Shown: piece after piece, positions 22,483 through 34,800 of the stretch
Layout: every line of letters starts with the position of its first letter
How positions within the stretch are numbered: position 1 is the first letter of the stretch
DNA from: Nemertoderma westbladi
Lineage: Eukaryota > Xenacoelomorpha > Nemertodermatida > Nemertodermatidae
Direction: 5' to 3'
Length of the DNA stretch: 64,000 nt
Assembly (NCBI GenBank): GCA_032718475.1
Contig: JAUCBJ010008568.1
Coordinates: forward strand, 1 to 64,000
Notes under the pieces: generated by a model
Told to the model about the DNA's origin: nothing
The model's database searches: none
What the model saw: the letters and a program-made list of their open reading frames with translations, nothing else
Position numbers and translations under genes: made by a program

Positions 22483-23059
22483 TAAGAGTCGAGCGGAATT
22501 ACATTTTTACCGGAACCAGAACCGGAATGATACAAATTTTACCGGAATGTGATTTTTTTGAATTTTTGTACAAGAACTTGGCACATTTAAAAGAAAAATA
22601 CAACACATATGATCAGAGGGCTACTGTGTGTACTAATGCCGTATGTTGCTATGCTATGCGATGCCTAGTTTCCCTATATTTCGTATAGAGATTTATTGTG
22701 TGTACTGGAAACGCGCAGACACGTTTAACCCTTATTGAAGATCGTCAGTTAGGTGTACAGGTTTCCAACAAATGTATATATGATCCTGTCATTAACCCAT
22801 TTCGAATTTTATAATCAAAGGCCACTCCAAGTCCAAATTATAATTTGTAAAAATGTGTCTTACTAACTGACTGATCATATGAAATCGGACAATTGTTCAT
22901 AGTAAATAAATTTAGAGTAATTGTCAGTTAATACTTCTGAAAAAGGAGATGGTTGTGAAAAAATGCGATTCATCTCATTTGTTACATAAATGTATAATTC
23001 CGTTTCCTATAACCGGAACTGTATATTCCAGCCAGAACCGGAATTCCACTCGACCCCCA
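22483..23059. mobile_element. hAT-like non-autonomous transposon, 577 bp, 8-bp target duplication
   Basis: Direct repeat CGTCGTAT at 22475-22482 and 23060-23067. Left end TAAGAGTCGAGCGGAATT and the inverse of the right end, TGGGGGTCGAGTGGAATT, differ only by transitions. Both sides then carry several ACCGGAA words (ACCGGAACCAGAACCGGAA on the left), typical subterminal repeats. No transposase frame. Confidence 0.75.
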
Positions 23060-23067
23060 CGTCGTAT

Positions 23068-24629
23068 CTCGAAATAGTCGCATAAAAACAAACTGTTTGG
23101 TCGTAAAAGCCAAATATATCATAAAAGCCCTAAAATGCTATATTCTATAAACATGATGCTTTTTTTGAACTATTCAAAGCAAATGAAACCGCTAAAATGT
23201 TTTTAATCTTAGCAAAGCAGCACTCAATGTTCATTGAAAAGGAATTCGAATAATCTAAAATATATTTCTATTGAACTAGGCCTATAATGTTTTGTATTTT
23301 TTTTTCAAAATAAACCATTGAAAATGAAATGTATTTTTTGTCCGGCGTTATTTCCTCGTTATATTTCATCAAAATAGAAAAAGCATTTTTCCTCGGCCTT
23401 CGGACTCGGAAAAAAGTATGCTTTATCTATTCCTAGAAATTGCGGATTATAATGTCGGACAATAACTATTTACATACTTGTGTGTAAAAAGTACTTTGCA
23501 ACAAGTATGTATGTATGTAGTTTTATTCCAAAATTTTAACATTACGAAATGATTGTACATATACATTATAAGTGATAGTAAACTGCACAAATTAAAATAG
23601 TTGCCGTATAAATAAATGTAAAAATGACATAAATTATGTTATAAATAAGTTCGCTTATATTTATCGCCGGCGTTTGGAGCCATGTTATAATAATATAGTT
23701 AGGCCAAACTGGTTATTAATAGCTATACCCCGCGCCTACCGGTAGGTAATGCAGTAGGCCTATCTGGCTGTCAGGCAAATTTCCATCTATTGTTTACGTG
23801 ATATCCAATGAGGCGTTAAGTAATGTCCCCTTAGTGGACATTACGTAACGCCGTCATGGGTTACAACGTAAACAATAACACCCACTACAATACTAAATGT
23901 ACAGGCCAATACAATGCTGTAATGTACTCTAAAGTTGTAAAGTGCTAAATAACAACTCGCTGTTAATACTAACGGCGTTGAGTAATGTTACAATTTTGGA
24001 ATAATAAAATGTTACTTTCTTTTTGTCAAAAAAAAAATATTAATTATAATTTAGATAACTGCAATATTTGTATTATAAATTATTAGCCAATCAACTGCGC
24101 TTGACTCGTGACGTGACTGAAACTACCCGATTATTCGATGTTGCTAATTTTTCGTTTTAAAATCGCTATAACTTGGCCAATATTATTTTAAAAAGAAAAA
24201 TTGTTGCCCTCTGGGGTTTTTTTCGCATGGAATCAACGAAACTGGAAAAAAATTTCGAGTCGTTAATCCCATCTGAGGATTTGCGGGTAATGAATGTATG
24301 ATAAATCAAAATAATAGATAAGAATGTTTCAATTTCGTAATATTACCAAAGTTTGGGATCCATAACATATAATCCGACTATCTAAAAATATGTTGTTTTA
24401 AGTCATCCAGCGGTTGTTATTTCGCAGGCATTGTGATAATAAGCATTATTAATTAATAATTGTTAAACAATTATTACGATCGACTCAGGTGACGTTCTTG
24501 TTTGTGCATTTTTTATTTTTTTTTTTTTTTCAATTTAGCAATAAAATTACAAACATCAAACATAAAAGAATTTGGTTGATAAACATTTAGCGAATAAAGA
24601 GTTGGTCACTATTGTAGACCGGAAATATA
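23068..24629. other. No gene recognised
   Basis: AT-rich. Holds the small foldback at 23788-23877 and a TTTTTCCTCGGCCTTCGGAC / GGAAAAAAGTATGC inverted pair at about 23385-23425. Confidence 0.5.
23788..23877. repeat. 90-bp foldback sequence
   Basis: Outer arms TATTGTTTACGT and ACGTAAACAATA, and inner arms GGCGTTAAGTAATGTCC and GGACATTACGTAACGCC around CCTTAGT, form one nested hairpin. Could be a tiny transposon or an RNA hairpin. No target duplication identified. Confidence 0.65.
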
Positions 24630-24760
24630 TGGTCTGGACTAGGGATGCGACGGAGTTCCGGAATCCGGAGCTATGGACCAATTTTCTAGCTCCGGCTCTG
24701 GTTCCGGCTCCGGGTAAATTAATCCGGAGCCAATCCGGAGGTTATGTTGTTGAAATTCGA
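24630..24760. repeat. CCGGAG-rich degenerate repeat
   Basis: Begins TAGGGATGCGACGGAGTTCC and carries AATCCGGAGC-type words six or more times in both orientations. It resembles one end of a hAT-like element with subterminal repeats, but I found no partner end. Confidence 0.4.
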
Positions 24761-24844
24761 ATTAAAATAATAGGTTTTATTCTTAAGTTTTAAATTTTTA
24801 CTTTTTTCACTCGAATATACCTCAAAATCGTGAGAAATATGAGT

Positions 24845-25405
24845 ACTTTTTTCCGTAGGGAAAAAGTAATCAATAGGATTGTATTCATTTTACTTTTTTT
24901 CCCGGCGAAAAAAGTCAAATAAAATATTTTTTTGGTGGAACTTCTTAAGTTTTATTACATGTGTTGAAAGATCATATATTGTAAGTAGAAAAGGTTTGCA
25001 AGTAATTTTAGCAAAATCCATTCAAGCGGCTCTCTAGTTACGTGATTACGTTACTTTATTACACTTTATTACTTCATTACGTTATTCGAGAACACTATAT
25101 TATATTAACAATGAACAAGGCAGCATCAGGAGTTTAAGAGTACAATAATTAGAATCGCATTAACTATGGAAGCAATATAGTAAAATACTGCGGTTCAATT
25201 TATTTTGTAACACTATATCGTTCTTTCTTTTATTAAAGAATTGAGCAACAAAAAAGTACCAATTTAAGAATTAAATTACGCATTACATGGGAAAAAACTT
25301 AGAAAATTTTTTTTCAATATTCTATCGACCCATTATTAACCTCGCTGGCGCTCAGTAAATAAAATGCCTCGAGAACAGTGAAAAAAAGTTCTACTTTTTC
25401 CCATA
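24845..25405 (+). repeat. Dispersed repeat family C, copy 2
   Basis: The core 24938-25290 matches 13997-14450 block for block in the same orientation. It is embedded between GGGAAAAAGTAATC near 24858 and CTACTTTTTCCC near 25391, which are inverse to each other, so these may be the ends of the mobile unit. Confidence 0.55.
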
Positions 25406-25725
25406 CTGTTTTGATGTAAATATCATAATAGTTAAAATAAGTTGTTAACATAATCAAGTGTGGGTGGATGCTGATTGGTTACAGCTTGTTGTCCTTAAGT
25501 TTCCTGATACCCCCCCCCCCCCCCCACCCCCTTTGTTAAATTGTTTAAATGTTTGAACAACTACATTGTTAAAATTATTCAGTTAGTTTGTCGCATTTGT
25601 GTAAAATAATAAGTTTAAGTACTTATAATTCTAGAACTATTTTATTTACATCATACTATTTATAATAGCCATTGGGTGCTGCATCATTGTACAGCAGCCA
25701 TTAAATTTATCCATTAGAACCACCA
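25406..25725. other. No gene recognised
   Basis: AT-rich with a C-rich run at 25509-25532. Nothing further. Confidence 0.5.
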
Positions 25726-26095
25726 AATATTTCGATAAGTGCGGCAACGCAGTTGATAAATATATGGAGGGGGGGGGGGGGGATCAAATGAGAAGTCTAA
25801 ATCATTGTATATTTTAGCCCAATGAACACCAGATATGGGGTTTTTGACGCAATAAAAATTCATCCCTCTCCAGGGGAAAATCGACGCAAATAACAGCTGA
25901 TTAACTACCAAAAATAAAACTGTAACCTGTTCTATTGTGTTTAGTTTATTTATTGTTTTGGTTAGAATAACATGCCACTGTAATCGGCTCATTTCCCTTA
26001 ATTAATAATTTAACATTGTGGGGAGATATTAATTCGCCGAGAAGGAATTTGCGTCAAATCCCCCCCCCCCCCCCTCCCTGTCTCATGAACCTACT
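25726..26095 (-). repeat. G-run repeat family B, copy 2
   Basis: On the minus strand it gives GACAGGGAGGG plus a G run (the C run at about 26060-26074), then TTGACGCAAATTCCTTCTC, TTACAGTGGCATGTTATTC, AACCAAAACAATAAATAAAC and CCCCTGGAGAGGGATG, ending near a second G run (plus strand about 25769-25782). This is the longest copy and has homopolymer runs at both ends. Confidence 0.65.
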
Positions 26096-27221
26096 ATAAT
26101 ATATCTGTCTAGGCCTATGGAATTATCAATCCTCAAATTCGAATCCCGCCACTGGCGAATTCAACATTATATTATATTTGTTGATAAAGTGTTCGTCCGA
26201 AATCGGTGATAAATTATTTTGTATATCCCGGGAAAAACGTTTGTAACTAATTACAACAACTAACAGTGTATTGTAGATTTTCGTTTTTCACGCCGGTTTC
26301 TTTTCTAACTGTTGTATTTGTAACGCCTTTTTTTTCTTTTTTTTTCCACCCGTGTAGTAATAATAGCAATCAGTACGGTGCACTTTGTGTTTTTTTTGAA
26401 TTAGTTAATTAATTATTATAATGTTAAATTTTGCGTAGCGTAATTAATTCATTACTCTTTTTAAAAAGTAGCGATTTCTTTAGAATCCAAAGACCGACTT
26501 TGGATTCTAAAGAAATCGCTACTTTTTAAAAATACAATATTTATTCATACATATTGCTGTTTTAAAATTTCCTTCAAAACTCGTAAATCATAAATTTATA
26601 ATGAAAAAATATGAATTTCATTTATAAAAACCTTCATAACTCAAACACTTTAGCTCATAATTGATATTACTGCGTCGTAATATAAAAATATTTGCACTGC
26701 CAAGTGATGGGAATGGCAGTTACATTATTGTTTTTCTATTTCGTGGCTGTAACGATTCATACAATTAAAAATGAGAAATGCTACTCAATTCTAATAATCG
26801 AGATTTTTTAATACATTGTCGTTTGTTAAAAAAGGATACCCGGTACTTTAAGCAAATTACTTTACAGTGTGATGACTACTCGTGATTTGTTTGCCTCACT
26901 TCGTTCGTTCGTGTAACAACCCACTCGGTTCACCACACTGTAAAGTGCTCCTTTACATAAAATTGTGTAAATAGTTTCTGTATGTGTTCATTATATTATA
27001 GCATAAAACCGCTCGGAGCTGTAAAATTAATAACAAGGTGATAATTGATTATTGTTGTTTATATTTTAACAATTATTATTTGCTTAGTGTTGGCTGTTCT
27101 TTGCATTGTGTACCAATGCCCACCCACGCAGTTGTGCATTAAGTATGAGTACCTTTTGTATTTCAAAGCGCACAGTTTCTGCTGCCATAACTATAGTTTA
27201 ACAGATAAATAGAATAGCAAC
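26096..27221. other. No gene recognised
   Basis: AT-rich. Apart from the perfect hairpin at 26458-26532 I see no structure, RNA gene or credible frame. Confidence 0.5.
26458..26532. repeat. Perfect 35-bp hairpin
   Basis: Arms 26458-26492 and 26498-26532 are exact inverse copies around the 5-base loop ACCGA. The arms begin TTTTTAAAAAGTAGCG and end GAATCCAAAG. No flanking target duplication. It could be a hairpin-forming RNA, a very small transposon or a palindromic rearrangement scar. Confidence 0.85.
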
Positions 27222-27224
27222 TAA

Positions 27225-27444
27225 AGGCCATGATACACTATAGGAGCGGCGAGCGGCAGCGGCCGCGGCGAGCGGCCGATGTGAGCGGCGGCTTTTAGTA
27301 TGATACACCACAGGAGCGGCGAGCGGCAGCAGCCATTTGTGGTGGGTGTATCATCACCCATAGAAAATAATGTGTTCTATTTTTAAAAAGTGGCCGGTTG
27401 CCGCGGCCGCTGCCGCTCGTCGCTCCTGTGGTGTATCATGGCCT
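27225..27444. mobile_element. PIF/Harbinger-like miniature element, 220 bp
   Basis: Ends AGGCCATGATACACTATAGG and the inverse of the right end, AGGCCATGATACACCACAGG, flanked by TAA at 27222-27224 and 27445-27447. A 3-bp TAA duplication is typical of PIF/Harbinger. The GC-rich arms continue into GAGCGGCGAGCGGCAGCGG. The left arm text recurs in direct orientation from about 27299, so the element contains an internal partial duplication. Confidence 0.75.
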
Positions 27445-27447
27445 TAA

Positions 27448-28635
27448 GATATAATTTAAATCATTCGCATTATTTAGCGTTGTGTTGTGTTTTTTGTAAT
27501 GCTTTTAATGCTATTATGTGATGCCTTTATTACAAACGTAGTTCATTATAGAAAATAATTATTATTCTGTTAACAATATTAACATTTAGCTTTAAACGAC
27601 TGCAGAGGTAACAGAGGTAACTAATATACTGGTGCACTCTGATACGTCTTTCCAATGTTTTCGTGCATAACCTAACCAACAACCAGGTGAACCACTCTGC
27701 ATTAGTTGATAAAGGTCGTTAAACTCGCTATTAGGTTAAATTTATCATTGTTTAACGTAAACTATTTCATTGTCAATCATGTATTTATATAGTTATTAAT
27801 ATTGTGTCACATGTGTATTATTATTATCTTTAATAAAATGCCAAAGACATGAATGAATTCCATTTTCTATTCGAAATACCAATATTATAAATTATTGGTT
27901 CAATGCTTTTTGACATACGGATCCCCTATTACAGTTTTTGGTTTGCGTATTTGTGTATCTTCTCTATGTCCAATCTCTATGTCTCTATGTCTCTAATCAA
28001 TTGACCTGTTTTTTTTGCTGATGCATTTCATAAGAAACCTGGCCAGCGCTGTAGTAAAACAATGCTGGTCCGTCCGGTGGTCAAAAGTACCAAATCGGTT
28101 ATTTGGGAAGATAGGAACTGCTTAAGGAAAAATCAATTATTCTGATTTACAACTGGTCTGATATGACGAACTGGTCAGTGAACAAGTGGATCACATTGAT
28201 AGGTATATACAAATACTGCTGTATATATACACATGTAGGTATACCTGTATAGTATATCTACCGCGTGTTCCATAATGACCCCCCCCCCCCCTGGCCAGCC
28301 AAAACTGCCAGACATGTACTTTAGTGTAATATATCATTCGAAAGATAATTTCATTCTGAGCTTGCATGCAAAAGTTTAGGGTCCAATACAAAAGTATAAA
28401 AATTTTATAGGCAATTCTTTAAACTTATCTTACTTTCCAATATTTGTGATTTAATCACAATTTAAAAAAATATATAATTTATCCAGCGTTAGTCATCAGA
28501 TTAGCAGCCCTGTTTAAACAGTTATTACTGCCTGACTTTTGCTGTATTGCAATATATTGCAGTATTCTGTTACCAGTATTAGTGTTTCTTTGGTAATATG
28601 CTGCATTGCAGCTGCATTTTTAAGAATGCTGTGCC
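27448..28635. other. No gene recognised
   Basis: AT-rich, with a C run at 28278-28291. The right end may include the 3' part of the minus-strand LINE that follows. Confidence 0.45.
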
Positions 28636-29935
28636 GGCTTGTCAACAAAATTGCACCGCCACAACTCCCTATCACCAATGACATTTGCTAGATCATCCAC
28701 ATCTTCAAGGCCAGTGTCCTTTAAGATGCGTCTCAAGAAAGTCATGGGCTGTCCACCATGCTTATTCACTCCATGAGGCTGCAAAAGTACAAGATTATAT
28801 GCACTGGCTGGTCCTCACGGCGAAAGCAATGTCCTGCAAAGCGGAGGCGATTTTGTTCTAGTGTCAAGCTTGGGGGAACCAATGAGACCCCTCCAATGTT
28901 ATGTAGTGTCTGGTTGGAGATGTGTGCATTGTACTTGACACAATGAACCCGGCGTAGCATTCTTGTGAATGTGCCATCCAGAGATTTGGTGTCCTCAGCA
29001 GTTAGAGCCCAGCATGGACTCCTGTAGAGGAGTACTGGAACTACTGCTGCTCTAAATAATCGGATCTTAAGTTTCCGATTAATTCTCGGTGACTTCCAAA
29101 TCCTGGAAAGCCTATTCAAGGCTGCCCATGCCTTTCCCTTACGTATTCGAAGGTCCTCACCTGACTTCCGGATCCATGATCCCAGGTAACGGAAGTCGTC
29201 CACATGCTCAAGCATACCATCCTTTGAGCTTATGCTCATCCGATCAGAGACTTGCTGAGGACTTTCAAAGTTAACTGTCAAAATTTTGGTCTTTCTGGAG
29301 TTAATAAAAAGACCAACACTAGAAGCAGCATGTTCTAATGAGCTGAGGACCCGTTGGGCTCCCTCTAATGATTCTGAGAGTACTCCTAAGTCATCAGCAA
29401 AGTCTAGATCAGTTAGGTACTTGGCAGGATTTCCTCGACTTCTGGAGCCAGTAGGTGGAGTTATCATCACCCCATCATCATTATGATGATCTAAGGACAT
29501 GCGTAGAACATAGTCAACCACAATAATGAACAAGAATGGTGCAAGTGTGTCTCCTTGGAGGACGCCCCATAACACTTCAAATGGTTCTGTGTCACCGTCA
29601 ACAGTAGACACAAATGTTGTCGAACCATCGTATACTGATCTTATTGCTGCAATAATTTCATCAGGAATCCCATATAATGAAAGTATGCTGAACATACGTG
29701 AGCGAGAGACTGAATCAAAGGCCTTGAATAAGTCAACAAAGATAACAGCCAGATGCCTGTCTTTCTTTTTTGATAACTCTTCAATTATCCTTCTAAGTGC
29801 CAAAATGGGCTCCATGGTCCCACGACCTTTACGGAACCCATTCTGATTTCCACGGAGCAGTCTCTCAATGGGATCCCTGATGCGATTTAATAGAATCCTA
29901 TTGTATAGCTTTGCAGCAATTGAGATCATTGAGAT
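28636..29935 (-). mobile_element. RTE-like LINE, 5'-truncated, reverse transcriptase part
   Basis: One open frame 29929-28766 gives the reverse transcriptase from finger to thumb: NQNGFRKGRGTMEPILALRR, VIFVDLFKAFDSVSR, GVLQGDTLAPFLFIIVVDYV, LTDLDFADDLGVLSES, VGLFINSRKTKIL and RLRFAGHCFRREDQP. After a frame change near 28775 it continues as RRILKDTGLEDVDD and DRELWRCNF to about 28636, the usual C-terminal ending of this type. The endonuclease and everything upstream are missing, as expected from incomplete reverse transcription. Note FADD in place of the more usual YADD. The RTE label is moderate in certainty. Confidence 0.75.
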
Positions 29936-29939
29936 AAAT

Positions 29940-30676
29940 CTCTCTCTCTAAATCTTTCCAAAACTGAATATACAATACTATCTTTACTAACTACCGGCAT
30001 AATTTAGATAATTTTCCTCCAATAAAAATAAATTCCAATAATGTAAAAAAATCCCAATGTACATAATTCTTAGGCATATCTATGTAGACAATAAACTCTC
30101 ATGGAAACCTCACATAAAATATATTACTAAGAAAATTTCTAGAACTTCAGGCATTTTTATAGGTTGCGCCATATTTATCCTCTGAATAGTCTACATCAGC
30201 TGTACTTTACTTTGATACACCCCTAGCTATCCTATGGACTAATTCTGTGTGGGAGTACTTACTCTACTATAATAAAACCGCTTCGTACTAAAGTAAATAA
30301 ATTAATCAGATGCATAACATTTTCTCAATATCAAGCCTCTTCAAATCCCATTTACAAAACACCTCACATTATACTTCTTAATCTACTATATAAACATCAA
30401 CTAGCGCTCTTCATGTATGACATAAATAACTCTCTATCCGGAACTATTGATATAGGAAATTTTTTTAGAAAAACTGAATCAATACACAGGTACCCTACAC
30501 GCTCTTCCTCTCGCTGTGATTATTACACACAAACTGCCCAACTCACGTCTACCCAACAATCCGTAAGCTCCCAAGGCCCCCTGATCTGGAATGTCATCCC
30601 ACCCTATATCCGGGAAAATAAATCCAAAGTTTCATTTTCCCGAACTTACAAAAAAATACTGTTCTCTCAAATATAA
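29940..30676 (+). pseudogene. L2/CR1-like LINE, 3' fragment
   Basis: Plus-strand remnant abutting the previous element. The text near 30065-30120 decodes, with frame breaks, to a LGISMDNKLSWKPHIKYI-like line. 30413-30676 is open and reads YPTRSSSRCDYY, SSQGPLIWNVIPPYIRE and FSRTYKKIL, the standard LINE C terminus. Everything upstream of the RT thumb is missing. Confidence 0.6.
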
Positions 30677-31792
30677 TACTGTAGGTCTCCACTAATTCCA
30701 TATACTCAAAAAATCCTTTACTATATCCTTCCCTCACTCTATATTATTGTATTCAAATTTAAAAAATAAATCCAAAATATTTTACTTCATGTCTGTTTCG
30801 CAAAATTCTAACAGACTAGACGAAATCCACAGGAAAAATTTTAAATTCTAAAATGCTGTTATCTAAGTAAACATTAGTAAATTTTACAACTCTGAAGTAT
30901 TGTCTTTTTATTTTTCAACAATTATAGAAACCAAACGAGAAAAGATGTGTTCTATCACATATCTGACAAGTTTCATCTTGAACGGATCTTAAATAACAGA
31001 ATGGAGCAAGGATTTCACTTTCAGACATTTCGCTCTCTAGCGGCAGACTAGATAACTGTGAATGAAACAGTTGATGGCCTCGCACACATCTGCCAAGTTT
31101 CAGCTTGAACGAATTAAAAGCAAAGAAATTGGAGGAAATTTAATGTTTAGACATGTAGCCCTCTAGTGGGAGATTGTTGAACTGATGATGTCTGAAGTCT
31201 TTAAAAATTCTCAGCTTTTGGTCTTATTGATTTCTACATATTTTCAACTCAACAGCTTTTAATCCGACAAAGTTATTAGCATGTCAAAATCGTAAAGACG
31301 ACCGCGACAATTTGTCATTATTGACCCACCGCCCCTAAAAGAGTGTACCGCGCGCACACACATAAAATACATAAATGGGAAGTTACGTTCTCATCACCCC
31401 TTAGTAACGAAGCTAAAAATAGCTCAATACTGTAGGTGACAGATAGTAGACGTTGGCTTACCACCTACTGTACTGACCTACTGCTGTACTGCAGTACGGT
31501 ACTGAATACAGTCAGGCAACTAACAGCGCAGGCCCAGACCGTCCTGGAATTGTTAATACTGGCCAGCCTTGCTGTCGGTGTCGGTGCGCAACGACAACTC
31601 GAACTCCCATATCTGTTCAATCTGTACCGGCACGGTACGGAACGTAGCTTACCTCTGTACCTTGCACAGCGACAGCTCATTGCTACCGTACCGGTAGGCC
31701 TACTGTTTGACCTTGACGGAGGACGGTAGAGGCTGAGAAGTGAGAGGCCAACCTCTTCAACCAGTCAACCTGCCAACTACAAAAATCAGAAA
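30677..31792. other. Spacer upstream of MEMO1
   Basis: AT-rich to 31430, then a TACTGTACTGCAGTACGG-like stretch rich in CTG/CAG. The right end should contain the MEMO1 promoter and 5' leader. The open frame at 31436-31729 shows no known domain and I do not call it. Confidence 0.45.
30955..31195. repeat. Divergent tandem pair, about 115-125 bp each
   Basis: Two units share ATCTGMCAAGTTTCAKCTTG then AACGRAT, a TTTMAGACAT word and SCTCTAGYGGSAGAYT. They begin near 30958 and 31086. Similarity is clear but with many differences, so the duplication is old. Function unknown. Confidence 0.55.
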
Positions 31793-31868
31793 ATGTACAA
31801 GAAAATCAAACATAATTCGTCTGATATCAGAGAATGTTCTCATGCGGGGACGTGGTATAATAGTGATG
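31793..31868 (+). CDS. MEMO1: MEMO1 exon 1 (coding part)
   Basis: Encodes residues 1-25 plus one base: [19 protein letters not shown] then TWYNSD. It matches the RE-SHAG-WY start of MEMO1. ATG at 31793 is the first in-frame start after a stop at 31727-31729. Ends GATG followed by GTAAGT, a strong donor. The single leftover G plus CT of exon 2 makes the Ala codon. Confidence 0.85.
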
Positions 31869-34800
31869 GTAAGTCGATTCCTGTATTCCAGTATCAGAGT
31901 AGGCCTATTCTGGGATTACAGGATTAGGCGTATGGCGTACTTAGTCTGCCAGTTACCAGTCGGTACAGTTCAGCCGGTACCTGTTAGCCAGGGTTGGCAA
32001 CCAATGGTTTTTCTCACCATTGGTTTTTTATGGTTTTTTGGTTTAACCAACTTTTAAAAAAAGGCGAAAAAATTGGTTTTTTATGGTTTTTCATAAAATT
32101 TTACAATTACCGGTAACGCTGTAAATAATATAAAGCAGACTGCACCCGACAGCCCGACTGGTAGTCGCGTTTCTTTTTCATTTTGCACTGTTCACTGTTA
32201 GAATGAAAAAATTTCGAACACTTTGACTGTTTGAGTTTTGCTCGCGTTTCTTTTTCATTTTGCACTGTTAGGGCCTACATGTAGAAGGAAAAAATTTCTC
32301 TCACTTTGAGTTTTGCTCGCGTTTCTTTTTCATCTGTTCATTTTGCAATGTTAATGAAAAGGTTTTGCTCGCTTCGCTGGCGTATGTTTCTCGTTCTGTC
32401 GTTTACATTGTTAAAATGTGGTGTGCGCGTTTTTTTTTGGTGCATGCGCGGTATATTGTCCAATATTGCGCGGCTGAAAAATTGTGCGCAGGCGTTGTGC
32501 GCGGCTCAGTGGTCTGGTGGTGGTTTGCAGCCTGGCGTGCAGTGGAGCAGTCACTGCTCCATTGCACCTCAGCTCCTCAGCAGTGCAGACGTCTGGACGT
32601 TGGTATGTATTTTTACGTTGTATGTTGTTAGTAGTTTGTCACATGCTCATGCTGACATGGGCTGATGGTGGATGGGTTGGATGAGAGTAATTACAGAACA
32701 GAACAGCAGAAGAAACGCTTCAAACCAGCATACTGTATGTGGCCTTATTCAGTTATTCCAGTATTTTGTTCTATTGGGCAAGCGCAAGGGTTGTACTGTC
32801 AGACTGTTGTAGGTAGGTCCTACATTTGTATGTATTGCTATATTGGATTTAATTGGCCTTGGAAGACAGGTGAACAATAATAATATCAGAAACGGTAGGC
32901 CTGCCGGTAGGCCTACTGGTTCTGGAGGTACTGCACATAGTAGTCATCGCAGTATTCCCCGCTTGTTGAAAGTGTCTTTTAGTTCAGAGCACGAGGCCAA
33001 ATTATTTCGCGAGTATTTTGATTCAGCTAGAAAGGATCAAGGTGACTTTGAATTCTCCGACTTGAAAGTTCGACCGAGCCTCAGTTTATCTACACGTAAG
33101 CTGGTTCAGGAACGTCGTAAGACTATATTCCAATGGAATAATAGTCATAATGTTGGCAACGTATCAGATCGGACTACGAGTTTCAGTGTTCGTGATAATG
33201 GCGACGTTTGGAAGTTCATCAAGGAGGTTGAGGGGGGTACCTGGAAGCGCGATCGATCGTGGCACTTCAACCCCGCTAGTCCGAATCCGACCTCCCTGGA
33301 TCAACCTTCTCCAACTCTTCCTGCTTCCATGCAACCGATTATCGCTACGCCAACACCTTCTCTGCGGGCTCCGGTCATTCCGGACACTCATAGTCAGGGA
33401 AACTGCTAAAGGGAGAAGATCTAACTAACAAACCATCAAAAGCAGGACTTTCTAACCCGTGGTTAAAATGTGCGTGTATAAATGCGCGTTCCCTTAAAAA
33501 CAAACTTCCTGAGTTCGAAAATTTGTGTGATGCTTTGTACGACATAGTTGGTGTCACCGAAACTTGGTTAGATGCTACTGTTACAGACGCCATGCTTTCG
33601 CGTGCGGATAAATACAAAGTTTATCGTAATGATCGCCCATCTCGTGGAGGAGGTGTAGCCCTTTTAATCCATAACTCGATTAAATGCTCCCGTGTTCTGA
33701 TACCCCAAATATTTAACGATGTCGAGATTATCGCTGTTGACCTTCTCGGAAATGTTCCCAGTCGTATTGTATGTGTATACAGAAGTACTAGTCTTTCACC
33801 TGACCAGTCGGACATTTTGTATGGTTGCCTATCTAGTCTGTGTGACATTGACCGGCCCTGCGTAATAATGGGCGATTTTAATCTACCAGATTTTGATTGG
33901 GTTGAACTATCTCATCCGGACTCACAAATATATAATTCATGTTCTAATTTTGTTTTAGAATCTGGTCTTTCTCAACTTCAATTAGAGCCAACGCGCTTAG
34001 ATAATGTCCTAGACCTAGTTTTCTGTTCGGAAGACTTACATGTATCTTGTGTTTCAGTAATTGAAAATTTTTCTACTAGTGATCATGCTACAGTTTGTTT
34101 TAATATTATTTCCCCACATGAGTTAATTCAGCGAGATTGCATTGGTTTTCATGACTTTTCTAACTGTGACTATAACAAATTTTCGTCATATTTACAAAAT
34201 ATCAATTGGACTATCGAATTTCAATTATGTAACACTATAGATGATTTCTGGTGCAAATTTACAAGTATACTCAAAGTAGGTATTGATAATTGTGTGCCTT
34301 TCAAATCTATTAATCCTAATAAGAAAGCATACCCGGTTTATGTAAAGCAACTTCAGAATAATAAAAAGAAACTGTGGCGCCGCAGGCACACAGTATCTGG
34401 CAGAGCAGCTTACACTAAGGCTGCTAAAGCTGCTTCTCAGGGTGCATTCCGGGCTGCCTGCGCCAAAGAATGTAAAATTCTCAGCTCAGGAAGTCCGGAA
34501 GCAGTCTTTAAGTACACTAACTCACGAAAACGCAATAAAGCGGGTATTGCACCATTACAGTACAATGGTAATACTGTAGTTGATGATGTTACTAAAGCTA
34601 ATATATTTTCAATGGTACTCTCGCAAAACTTCAGTGAGGACAATGGGTCTATCCCACCATTTCCTAGAAAAGTACATTCTAGCGCCCAGTTATCTGATAT
34701 AAATTTTGAACCTGCAACTATTTTAACAATGCTGAGAAAACTGAAAGGCAAGACAAGCCGTACTCCGGATGATCTGCCAAGTATTTTATTTTCTAAACTT

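Noticed and set aside
31436..31729. A 97-codon open frame upstream of MEMO1
   Set aside because: No recognisable domain, CTG/CAG-rich composition, overlapping minus-strand frame; more likely 5' flanking sequence.
32306..32684. Three overlapping cysteine-rich frames within the hAT element
   Set aside because: Built partly from the TTTTGCTCGCGTTTC repeats, with no homology to a transposase or other known family.
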